Assembly (NCBI RefSeq): GCF_003589595.1
Contig: NW_020653715.1
Span: forward strand, 3,309,524-3,373,523
Direction of reading: 5' to 3'
Length of the DNA stretch: 64,000 nt
From: Hyposmocoma kahamanoa
Lineage: Eukaryota; Arthropoda; Insecta; Lepidoptera; Cosmopterigidae
Shown here: positions 34,320 through 45,500 of the stretch, piece after piece
How positions within the stretch are numbered: position 1 is the first letter of the stretch
Layout of the letters: the number at the start of each line of letters is the position of its first letter
Position numbers and translations under genes: made by a program
The notes under the pieces: generated by a model
The model's input: only the letters and a program-made list of their open reading frames with translations
Database searches by the model: none
What the model was told of the DNA's origin: nothing

Positions 34320-35690
34320 CATCATCATCATTCACAGACTGATTTCACCTACTGCTGGGTATAGTGCTAGCCGCATTCATTCATGCCCCGCGACGCGCAC
34401 CATGTCGTCGACCCACCTTGCAACAGGGCGCCAGACGCATCTTTTGCCCATCCTCGGCCACCAATCAGTCGATGTCTTGTTGGTGGAACAAGACATCGAC
34501 TGATCTTGCCTCACTCCTTGCCTAGCTAGGTGTCCCGCCCATTCCCATTTGAGTTCCATGATCCGAGTTCCAGCATCCTGGACTTTCGTCCATCGTCGGA
34601 TCTCAACGTTCGGAACTCGGTGTACAAGGCTGATGCCGAGCATAGCGCGCTTCATGGCCCTCTGTGCAACTCTCAACCTGTATACAGTCTCCTGTGTGAG
34701 CGTCCACATCTCGTCACCATACGTCATGGCGGGCAGAACACATTGATTAAACAAGCGGGTCTTCAGACACTGTGGAACCTTACCTGATTTAAGGATGTCA
34801 CCTGACTTGCTAAACGCATCCCATCCCAGCTGGATTCTTTTTGAGATCTCTTTAGGCTGATGCTCTTTGCCAAAGGATAGAACATGTCCGAGACAAACGT
34901 ACTGATCGACTCTCTCCAGCCTCTCATTTCCCACCGTGACAGTGGTATTTGACGGACTGGAGGGATTCGCCATAATCTTCGTCTTGGTCATATTCATCCT
35001 TAGGCCAACTCTCAAAGAAGCATCATAAATTTGTTCCAGCATCCTTTGGAGATCATCGAAACTTGCAAATAGCACGAGATCGTCCGCGAATCTTAGGTGA
35101 GACAAATGGTGTTACACCATTGATGTTAATGCCGCGGTTATCCCATTTAAGGGTTTTTACGACATCCTCAAGTCCTCGTCGGATTGGAACGGGATTGGTT
35201 AAATCGTGAACTCGTACCTGCAGAGCGGCTGAACGGTAGAGCTCCCGGGGCACATCCACGTAGCGGGAATCGATGTGGCAGCGATGAAGAGCGTGGAACA
35301 CGGCCCAATGTTTGATACTGTCAAAAGCCTTCTCATAATCGAAGGCCATGACAAGGGGCCGGTTATATTCGAGACATTTCCCCATCAGCTAATTAACCGT
35401 GTGGATATGGTCGATGGTTGAGAAGCCGCTCCGAAAGCCAGCCTGCTCAATAGGCTGCGCTTCGTCAAGTTCACTGGTAAGCCAGATGGTCAAAATCTTT
35501 ATAAATAGTTATAAATCTGAGAGAGCAAAGTTTTGCAATGTCGCCTTTTTTGTGGATGGTGGTGACGATGGCATTCTTCCATTGCTCTGGTGTTCGAGCT
35601 TCATGAAGAACTTTGTTGAAAAGTTTCACAAGCACTTTTACCACAGGATTTCCTCCTGCTTTGAGTAGTTGGACTGAAACACCATCATCT
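34320..35690 (-). pseudogene. RTE-type LINE, reverse transcriptase remnant
   Basis: Minus-strand order: EARTPEQWKNAIVTTIHKKG (about 35600), EQAGFRSGFSTIDHIHTVN (35390-35450) and VMAFDYEKAFDSIKHWAVFH (RT motif with catalytic Asp, near 35340). A deletion or frameshift near 35100 follows, then LRFADDLVLFASFDDLQRML (34999-35100, FADD), VDQYVCLGHVLSFGKEHQP, RVAQRAMKRAMLGISLVHR and the RTE C-terminus WVDDMVRVAGHE. It ends near 34320 in an ATGATGATG tail. A perfect 18-bp hairpin interrupts it at 34464-34504. It is dead because of the frame break and missing RT centre. Confidence 0.9.
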
Positions 35691-35707
35691 CATCATCATC
35701 AGATGAT

Positions 35708-36345
35708 GGTGTTGATAAGGCACTGAGTACTAATTTAGAGTTATTACTTTTTCTTCAAATAACCTGAAGAATGAGCCAGTCCTTTTGAACAATTTCGTAA
35801 TGTACACGTTTAATTTGAATATTATTACCGGTAGCTTTTAACGCCAGATGGTGAAATCAATGTCAGTAATGTCATTCCCAAACGACACTGATTGATCTGT
35901 AGTTGTCTTTAAAAATCCTCCAACTACATCCGGGGCACCCGCGATTATTGCGAATGTGGCCATGGCAAGGGTGCCCAGGAGTTGAAGGATTATTAAATAG
36001 AACTGCAGATCAAAGTGTCATTTGGGAACAACATTACTGATATTGATTCGTTTATCTGGCATTGAAACCTGCCATTGATAAAATTAAAATTAAACCTGTA
36101 GAAAATTACGAAATTGTAGAAAAGACTGGCCTTGGTTTCCTGGTAACATGAATTTTCTTCAGGTTGTAAATAAATTTTATTGAATGTCAAGATGTTTCAC
36201 CACTATGATATTCAATTATTTTTTGTGAAATTACTCCACTAGTTAGTTATAATTGTTGTTAAAAAGTTGTTATTTCTTCAGGTTATTTGGAAAAAGTAAC
36301 AACTCTAAATTAGCATTCTGTGCCTTATTTTGCATCAAGCCTCAA
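35708..36345. mobile_element. foldback (long inverted-repeat) element
   Basis: The left arm (35708-35900) reappears as complement in the right arm (36005-36345). The matched landmarks are AAGGCACTGAGTACTAATTT, ACTTTTTCTTCAAATAACCT, ACAATTTCGTAATGTACACG, TCAATGTCAGTAATGTCATT and ACACTGATTGATCTG. The right arm carries about 110 extra bp between two AACCTGAAGAA boxes. Only about 100 bp separate the arms. No coding capacity. Confidence 0.8.
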
Positions 36346-37168
36346 TGTCTCGATAAACCCACCGCATGTCCTCATGGTAAACATTTGAGTTTCTACAATT
36401 TATCTTCAGAAAACATTACTAAAAAACTAACTTTAAAAAAATTAAAAGCTTAAAAATCAAACCGAGACGATTAAATTGTGATAAAATAATGACAAAATTA
36501 ATCTCATAATTTGGTTTCAGAATACGACCTTAGGATAAAACAAAAATTGAGAACAAATGGAGCCAGGAAAACTGAATATTTTTTGTCGCACGTGCCACCA
36601 AAGGGCATATAATGACTTTTTTGGCGGGAAATGGAACACAGTGCCCATGTTTTTCGATGGCAGGTCCTTATACACGACTAAGGCTTGCACGGGGCAAGAA
36701 CGTAATGGTTTTTAGTTAAACTACTTACCAGTTGCAACCAGTTGAATATTTGCCACCAAAACTACAATTTTCGCGTGGACAAAGTTTGATCAAGTACCCA
36801 GTCTCCCACATACTGGTAATTGCAATACTTTCAATGATTTTAGTTAGTGCTTCTAATAGTGAATAACATACATGGAATTGTTTTTCTTAAAAGCGTACAC
36901 ATTTTACCAGAACGACTATTTTACACAATGAAACAGAAAGTGGACACTCCAGCAAAATTGAAAATCGGGACATTAATATTTTTTACTAATTATTATTGTA
37001 CAATGAATTTTCTGAAATTCTTGCCCTAAACTCATTTTACGTCTAATTAGACTATAAAAAAGAAATCATTAATATTTCTTCACTTTACACCTGGTTTCTC
37101 AGCCTGGACTCGCAAAATTTACCCATGAGATATTCACCCAGTTATTACTTCCTTTATTGCTGGCAAAA
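36346..37168. other. unassigned AT-rich DNA within the split hAT
   Basis: GCCACCAA motifs at 36595 and 36751. No conserved coding sequence. Confidence 0.35.
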
Positions 37169-38113
37169 TTAACTCTTCTTCGATGTTCTGTGGTTGCCTT
37201 TTTGAGCAATTAACAAGGAGATATTGTACGAAGCTCGAAGTCCGTCGTCATTTTCCTTAGCAGTCGCCGAAAAGAGTTTTGCTACACTTGGCTGAGTATT
37301 ATGATTCTTCTCTAGGTCTTGAAAATATGTTACATTCTTGTCTTTCTTATCTGGATGCATTTTATTCAAATGATCTTGCAGTCTTGAAGGCTTCATTGCT
37401 TCATTCGAAAATGTTTTTAGACATAGAAGGCACAAAGGCGACGATGGGTTTGTGGGATTTTCAATGAATCCGAATTTAATATATTCCGCACAGTATTGCC
37501 GTCTCTTCTTTTTTACTTCCGACATTGTTTTGTTTTGAGAAATACGTAAGTAAGAGTTGAACTTAAATACTGCTTATCTATTACGTGCGAAACCGCAAAT
37601 GAAAATAAAATAAATATTATATAGGATTGCATAAGCAGCACGCACCGACAGGAATAAGACAAACATACATGAATTCGTTTATCCCATTCGACGCTCAATC
37701 GTACTCAACAAGTAAGAACAAGTAATTTATGAACCAGCCGGTTGATACAGGAATGCACAAATCGGGTTATTTAACAAAAACTTGTTAAAACATTATTGCC
37801 CGCGGTCTATTATCTACGAAAATTCTAAATTTAGGAATAAAATTAAAATTAAATCTAGGAATACTAATAACTATTAAAATGCGAAACTGATTGACATGAT
37901 TTTTATTTTATTTATTCAATAAAACATGTTCACAAGTTGTAGTCGAGAGTCGAGAGCTCAGTCGGTGTCTAAGAGTCTTCCTAGATGAAATTACAAATCT
38001 CCCCCTTAGCCTCTACACAACGCCCCCATTTTTTTTCTGGGTCTCTTACCGCCCTTTAGGCCTGCAGCGCCCAGAAGGGGGCGTTATCGCTCACTTTGGG
38101 AAAGGCTGGTTTA
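37169..38113 (-). pseudogene. hAT (ZBED5-like) N-terminal part and 5' end
   Basis: The frame 37169-37525 encodes MSEVKKKRRQYCAEYIKFGF followed by a BED-type zinc finger (LCLLCLKTFSNEAMKPSRLQ, HLNKMHPDKK), the N-terminus of ZBED5-like hAT transposases. The putative 5' terminus on the minus strand is CCAGCCTTTCCCAAAGTGAG near 38113. The frame is then lost; the matching central part is at 32862-33570. Confidence 0.8.
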
Positions 38114-39190
38114 GAGTGACAATTCTAAGGCTGTCTAGTACGAAGGAAAATCAATCGACGATGTAACCTGGCTTTGTAATTCGAACTTATTGTTAGTGTC
38201 TATTTAATTAAAATATACCTACATAAGACGACATAATTTAAGTACTGAAGCTTTGTGTTTCTTCTCTATCTAATTAAAAGCGATAAATGGCACCAACACG
38301 AGTATACTAAAACACCTATGGTAAAGTGTTCGATTTAAATATGCTTACCGTATATTATAATATGATAAAAAACTCTATCGTTACATTACAAACTCGATCA
38401 TCGCTCCATAGGTTTTGAATTTAGGACCAGTATGGAACAATTCGGAGCGATTTATGTTTGATAGTCAATGGGAAACCAGTACCGATAACGGAAACAGATT
38501 CATTAAGAGGAGTAGGTACCGACAGCGGAGTAAGGTTCAGTGAGTCAAATCACTTTTCGGAGTTGAGATTACCGATGTCTGTGTCGCGATCTCTGCGGTC
38601 CCGGGAAAAACTAAATTTTCTATATTGTCTCAGTTCTGTGTGTTTATTTTCTTTAGTTACTTTGGGATCAGAGCGACGTATGTGATGTGGTTTCTTGTAA
38701 GAAAAATAATTTTAACGTGTTGATGAATTTGTTATTGGAGGCACAAGATATGAATTTGTATTTTAAAGTGTTAAGGATATCTAATTTGGTATGGAAATTA
38801 TTAATCGTTATTATTGTATTATTATTGCTATTTTTCATTAACGACTTCTTAATATTGTGCATGTTCGGTCTCGTATTAGATTTAAATTTTTTTATGATGT
38901 ATTTTTTTCCAACACAATAACTATTTTTAGGGAAATAAATAAATAAATAAAAATGTTGTCTAATGTTCATTGTTTTTTATATAATTATTTATGCTGTCAA
39001 TTCGTACGAAGCGTTTTGCTTTTTCAGTCATACGAGAACAGTTAAGGAAAGAGGTACTCCTCTGCGCTGTGTCCTGCATTTCCCGGTTAATACAACTTAC
39101 GCGATCTTCAAGATTCGAGAGCAGGTATTTGATAGGTGTAACGTCCTTGTATACAAATTCACTTTCCTATTAGGTTGTGTCCCAATTTCA
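38114..39190. other. intergenic DNA upstream of the FAS gene
   Basis: A frame at 38458-38685 is open but unlike any family I know. An (AAAT)n tail at 38933-38952 probably ends a plus-strand retroposon 3' UTR. Nothing else recognised. Confidence 0.4.
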
Positions 39191-39197
39191 ACCTGAA

Positions 39198-39259
39198 AGG
39201 TCGACCTTCATTAAGGTCAGGTCAGGTCAGGACGTGATGGACAGGATATAATATAAAAA
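39198..39259 (+). promoter_or_regulatory. candidate FAS promoter elements: nuclear-receptor half-sites and TATA box
   Basis: AGGTCGACCT (39198-39207) is a palindrome of half-sites. AAGGTCAGGTCAGGTCAGG (39213-39231) contains three overlapping AGGTCA-type half-sites. TATAAAAA follows at 39252-39259. A second TATAAAAA at 39480-39487 lies closer to the start codon (39565), so either could serve. Functional use is inference. Confidence 0.4.
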
Positions 39260-39564
39260 CGTTACCCTGTGGTTGGAGATTTACATCAATGGGCAAAATT
39301 ATGTCCTTAGCACGTACTAAGACTTACAGTCCAAAGTCGTATGCATTTATTTAAGTACAATTTTTCTAACCGCAAACTGTACAATTTACCCTAACACAAA
39401 TAGTAGCACACAATAGTTAATTTAAAAATACTTGAATATTAAGTAGAGATTCCTAATCAATCGGATGTGGATAAATGCTATAAAAACTGGGGATCATATT
39501 GAAGTTGTAAGTAGTCCGAGGACGAATATTGTTGCGCTTAGTGCAGGCAGTACAGCTGGTAATC

Positions 39565-42500
39565 ATGGCACCTACACCCCAGGAACAAGTGGATGGCCCA
39601 GAGATCGACGGGGAACGCATCGTCATCTCTGGCATGTCTGGACTGTACCCGCAATCCCATCATATCAAACATCTGGAGGATATTCTTTACAACAAGGTAG
39701 AGTTCGATTGGTACAATGATGTAGTGTTGACATATTTAAAATTATTTATGAAGTTCTTAGATTTTCGTGATTGGAAATGAAACGTTTTTAACCGATTTCC
39801 AAAAAAGGAGGAGGTTCTCAATTCGGTTGCTTTTTTTTGCGTATTTCACGCGAATACTCAGACATTTGAGAACCCATTTTGATAATCCTTTTTTTTGGAA
39901 AGGGGGTACCTCAATAGTGGTCTCATTGAAATTTGAAGAAAATATTCCTCTTTAAAGAGTGGCAAAATGGGTTGAATCCGCTTTATTGGATTTTACACAC
40001 TTTCCGTTAACCAATTTCAATAAAACTTGGCAATTTGCCAAGTTCAAGCAAACTTTTGATTTCGTGGGTGCCATGGACACACACATAGGGTCGTATTCTA
40101 GAACTCTACTCAATACTCAGGTCAGGACTTGAGTATGAGTCAAAGCACTAGAAAGCATACTCAAGTCCTTGCCATTAGGGTCGTATTTCCAGTGCTTGAA
40201 ATCATACTCAAGTCTGCTCAAATCCTGACTAGAGCATTGAGTAGAGTTCTGGAATACGACCCTAAGACAACCACAAATTACATCTATACTCACGAGGGAA
40301 ATAAATGTAGGCCGTACAAATATTTCTCTCGGTCCAGGAATCGAACCCGCAGCCTCTGCGTGGCAGTCCTTCATGGTAACTGCGAACGGTTACCTGCCTC
40401 CGTGGCTACGGCCACAGTTACGGAGACAGTTACAAATGTAACTCAAACTAAGTATTTTAATATAAATTAATTATTCTTATAATTATAGTATATTTTAATT
40501 TAACCAAAGAAAATATTTGAATTACGCTCATGTCTACTTGAATACGTAGCGCTGCTCTAACCAACTGAGCTACAAGCCAAGTTATCGAGTTGTCGAAATT
40601 CTTCTATGTGATCTTTGTAATGGAGTTTTCGGCATTCATTCAGTGACATCTATTGAGAGATATTAGAACCTTCTCACCGCAGCCGGTGCCTTTCCCGGTG
40701 TCTCAAGACAACGTTCATGTCGCTTTTTGATCAATTAAAAATAACAAATTTTAATAACAAAAGGAACGTACAATTTCACAAGACAACTAATTGAAGTAAA
40801 TAGTTTTGGAAGTCATGGCAGTGAAAAGCGGTGGCTCAGCATAAATACCGCAGTTTTTCACGGTTTTGGTATTCCGCCAGTGTTGAAAGAGAAGCCACTC
40901 ATCATCTCAGACAGTCCTCTGGCGTTATCGTTACTGTGAGGTAGATTGGATATCTATGCGAGATAGACAGCACCCTACGAACATGGCTGCAAATGGTTCA
41001 AGGCAGGAATATTAGTATGCATAGAATTAAATTACTGCTCGAAACGTATCTAGAGACACTATATTAACATTTTGGAGTAAAAGAGGAACCCCTAGAGTGT
41101 TGTGCTCGTTCTTATCAGGGAAGTCAGCACATTGAATGTAAATTTATTTTATTTATGGAATAAACGATTTTTTTACTTTTGACTTTGACTTGGCAAGGTG
41201 CTCTTGAAACTTCTGAGGAAGTTGGGAATAAATGATAAGTATTATACAGTATATATAAGTATATAACTGCCTCCGTGGCCGAACGGCTACCATGCCGGAC
41301 TGCCATGCAGAGGACCTGGGTTCGATTCACAGCCTGGCAGAAATATGTGTACGGCCTACATTTATTTCTCTCGTGAGTTTGGGTGTAATTTGTGGTTGTT
41401 TATGTGTGTGTCAATGGCACCCGCGACACAGAGATTCCCTAGTGCGGGGCTATGTTGAGTGTGTGCGTTATTATCCAATAAAATCATGTTTATTTATTAA
41501 CTTTAGCCTTTGCAATATAGGCCATATGTCAGCCGTGATAAACAAGGACCTTTCTACCAAATTTCCCAGTAAATTTTGAAATTCGGGCGCCATTTCTGTC
41601 ATCTTCCAGATCACGTTATAGCTTATGCTACAACGGGTATGTTCGCGTCGATGCCAAGGTGGACAGCGCTTAGATTAAGTTCACCTACCCTCATTTCCTT
41701 TAACATTTATATTGCTATCCTTTTTACTCTGCTGCAACCGAACTACTGTTCGTACTTGGGACAGTCTACAACTAACCGTGCTGGGTAACGTGCGTCTGCC
41801 TTGGACCACCCATTGACGCTCGTGTAGCCTGTGGATTCACCGCCATATTTGAAAACTTAACGCACTGTGCGTAGTCCTATTTCGCCCGTATGTGAAATAC
41901 CGCTTGTGTTTTACTGTGTTATTGTACTGTATTCAAACATTGTTCGGTGATAAATCAAGTGATCATTATCGTAACTGGTAGTCTACTCTGGCTGCCACGG
42001 CGCCAACGGAATTACTTTAAATCACTCTTCTGTAATATTTTCCAAATACACTTTTCTGGCGTTTTACCTTTCCAGAGTCGACTTAAAGAAAAAAGTTTAT
42101 TTTTTCTTCTTTTTCTAGAAAAACCCAGTTACTGCTGACAAATGTCGTTGGAATTTCAATCACCCCGAGGTATCTAATTACACGGGCAAGACGCCTGGAC
42201 TGGATCGATTCGACGCGCAATTTTTTAAGGTCCATTATCGGCAGGCGCACGTTATGGACACCCTTAGCAGGAAGTCGCTGGAACAAGCTTTCCAGGCAAT
42301 CTATGATGCTGGTTAGTAGATCGTATGACGTCTTCAGTTTAACATAAGTTTTGTAAGATTTATTGTCAGAAATTGCAATACGACTTTCTGACACATTTAC
42401 TGATTATATATAATACAGTGCAGTACAGTACAGTACAGTACAGTACAGTACAGTACAGTACAGTACAGTACAGTACAGTACAGTACAGTACAGTACAGTA

Positions 42501-45500
42501 CAATACAATACAATACAATACAATACAATACAATACAATACAATANNNNNNNNNNTACAATACAATACAATACAATACAATACAATACAATACAATACAA
42601 TACAATACAATACAATACAATATATATAATCAGTATAATATAATATAATATTAAGTATTGCCAATTTTTTTACCATTTATTCTGAGGAGCGTTAAAACAT
42701 TTAATTAATTAGATTTTTTTTAAACTAAGTGCGCATTTGACCTCAGTCTCACCTGGTCAAAGTGACGAGGTCAACGATGGAGCAAGCACACCCAAATTAT
42801 GCCTATTCACTCTCGCCTAAAAAACGCCCAATTTATAGCGTTCAGAGAATAAGTCTGCAGTCTGCACTGCATAGTCATTCGCCATATAAATGTGGAAGCG
42901 TGACGCTTCGAGCGAATGCTTGGAATATCCACAACATAAGGGTGGAACCCCAGCCTATGTCTATTTCCCCGATGATGGAAAGGGGAAGTTGGAATTAAAT
43001 CATGCAATTGGTATAGCAATGTTGGGTATTTTCACGTGCATATATTCCACAGGATTGAGTCCTGAACATTTAAGTGGGAGGAAAGTGGGTGTCTTCATTG
43101 GATCCTGCTTTTCGGAGACGGAGAAAGCCTTCGTTTACAGTGCTACCCTCGGAGGCGGATTCGGCGTAACAGGGTATAGTAAAATTGATTTGTTTCTTGT
43201 GGTACATAAATTATAGACATGTCAGATATGTATTTTGAATCACTGTGATCTGCCTTGCGGCATACAAAGTATTTGTAATTTTTTTTAAACATTCATGCAA
43301 TAATTTATAGACTGTGCTCACACAATCCAATTAATTACAAAAGCCAAAACCAGAGTCTGTCTAATTTTTAATTTTTTTAACTGCCTCCGTGGCCGAAAGG
43401 TTGCCATGCCGGACTGCCACGCAGAGGTCTCAGGTTCGATTCTCGGGCCGGGAGAAATATTTGTATGGCCTACATTTATTTCTCTCGTGAGTTTGGGTGT
43501 AATTTGTTGTTGTCTATGTGTGTGTCCATGGCACCCGCGACACAGGTTTCCCTAGTGCGAGCCAATGTTGAGTGTGTGCGTTAAAAAAAAATTATAAAAA
43601 GAAACAATTTGTCATTTTGTAAGACATTAGAAATCGCACTCAATTTTTGTAATACAAAATACAACAACAACAATTTCAAGTACAATAATTTACAATAATT
43701 CGGGATCTTGGACTTTGCCAAGTCCACTGGAACATTCCCTTGTCAAAGGGAAAAACGACCGAACGAAAGGGAATTTGACATTAAATTTCAACAAAAAAAC
43801 TGGTAGTGTCCTTACAAGGTACAACTATGAAAATTTCAGATGCAACCGGTCTATGTTTGCGAATCGTATTTCCTACTGGCTGAACGCCAAAGGTCCTTCG
43901 ATGGCTGTGGATGCTTCTGACTGCAGCGGGCTGGCTGCTCTGGAACAAGGCTTCCAGGCCATCATGCGAGGAGAATGTGTCGCTGCTCTGGTTGGATCCA
44001 ATAACGTTTGTTTGCATCCGCAACCATCTGTGCATTATGCAAGGTTTGTGCTATTGTCACCAGTTTTTGCCATTGTTTCAAGAACACTTGTGACGCATTC
44101 ATATCAAGTCGTCAGGCGACCTTCGCTTGCCCGCCGAAAGCGGCAAGCTACCCGGTGTAAATAGTGAGTCGTCTGATGAGACGGTAATTTGCAGCCAAAG
44201 TCGATCGAAGCGACTGGGTGCGTTGCCTTCGGCAAGGCGAAGTGGTGTGCCAAAAGACGACTCGGTGTAAATGCGCCATTAAACTGTACCATGACCTCTG
44301 CTACTTAATGCCACTGGTGTGTTATGCTTTTCTGTGGACCTACTACGACTATGTGAATTGTAATAGTATGCTTATATTTAAAATTAAATTATTGTTTATG
44401 TCAACTTGAGGTTTACTTGGTAGAAGACTTGGTTACTCGAAGTTAGTCGTTGTACATACTTTTGGTGTATCGTCCTGTATTGTTAATGGAGGCTGTCAGT
44501 GCAAAAGTGGTGTAACCCACATTTCATTTTTGTACTACAATATTACTTTAAATGACAAGTACATCATTATTTTATATTTCGATGCTTTTTTAATAATTAA
44601 ATATAGTTAATGAATGAAAATAGCATTCGATAACAAATAACTGCTTCCGTGGCCGAACGGTTACCATGACTGCCATGCAGAGGTTCCAGGTTCGATTCCC
44701 GGGTCGGGAGAAATATTTGTTTGAAATGTTTGCAGTTGTATGGCCTACATTCATTTCTCTCGTGAGTTTGGGTGTAATTTGTGGCTGTCTATGTGTGTGT
44801 CCATGGCACCCGCGGCACAAGGTTTCCCTAGTGCGGGGCTATGTTGAGTGTGTAGGTTATTATTCTTATTATTAATGGGGTACACCAGTTTTGCGCTGAT
44901 AGTCTCAGTTCACTGTTACCGTTTGCTTTTGCAATAACGTATATTTCTTTATTTGTGTTTTATATATTTCTTCATATGTCTATAGTAATTTGAAATGAAT
45001 GGAGTGTTGTTTCAGAATCGTAAAGATGAGCAAAGACGGCAAAACTAAGTCGTTCGACCAAAATGCGGACGGCTGTGCAAAATCTGATGCGGTGAACATG
45101 CTGCTCCTACAGAAAGCTAAGGACGCTAAAAGGTATTTAATCGTAAATCCAGCACTATCCAGATCATCATCACCATCATCAACCCTTTTGTACGTCCCGC
45201 TGCTGGGCACGGATCTCCACTCAGGCGAGGGTTAATGCCATAGTCCGCCACTCTGGCCCAATGCTGGTTGGTGCATCACACGTTTTCCGAGTGCTGTGAA
45301 CCTTCTGCGACATGCAGGTTTCATTACGATGTTTTCCTTCACCGAAAAGCTCATGGGAAACGCAAATTAAATTTCGCACGTGAATTCCGAGAAACTAGAG
45401 GTGCCCATATTTGAACCCACGGCCTCTGTTTGAGAGGCGGCCGGTCAAACCATTAGGCTACCCACGGCTACCGTCGAGGTGAAATTTATGAATTTTATTG

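Noticed and set aside
39213..39231. TCAGG telomere-type repeat
   Set aside because: Only three to four units; better described as overlapping AGGTCA half-sites, and may be chance.
41267..41345. tRNA gene
   Set aside because: A and B boxes are present, but the same 200-bp body follows in seven copies; it is a SINE head and lacks a proper acceptor stem.
42366..42676. Regular array that could be taken for a CRISPR or coding repeat ([10 protein letters not shown] frames)
   Set aside because: A simple pentanucleotide satellite with no spacers; the frames arise from 5-bp periodicity.
43174..43216. Continuation of FAS exon 3 into [13 protein letters not shown]
   Set aside because: Exon 4 supplies the conserved [14 protein letters not shown] sequence in phase; the extension is intronic.
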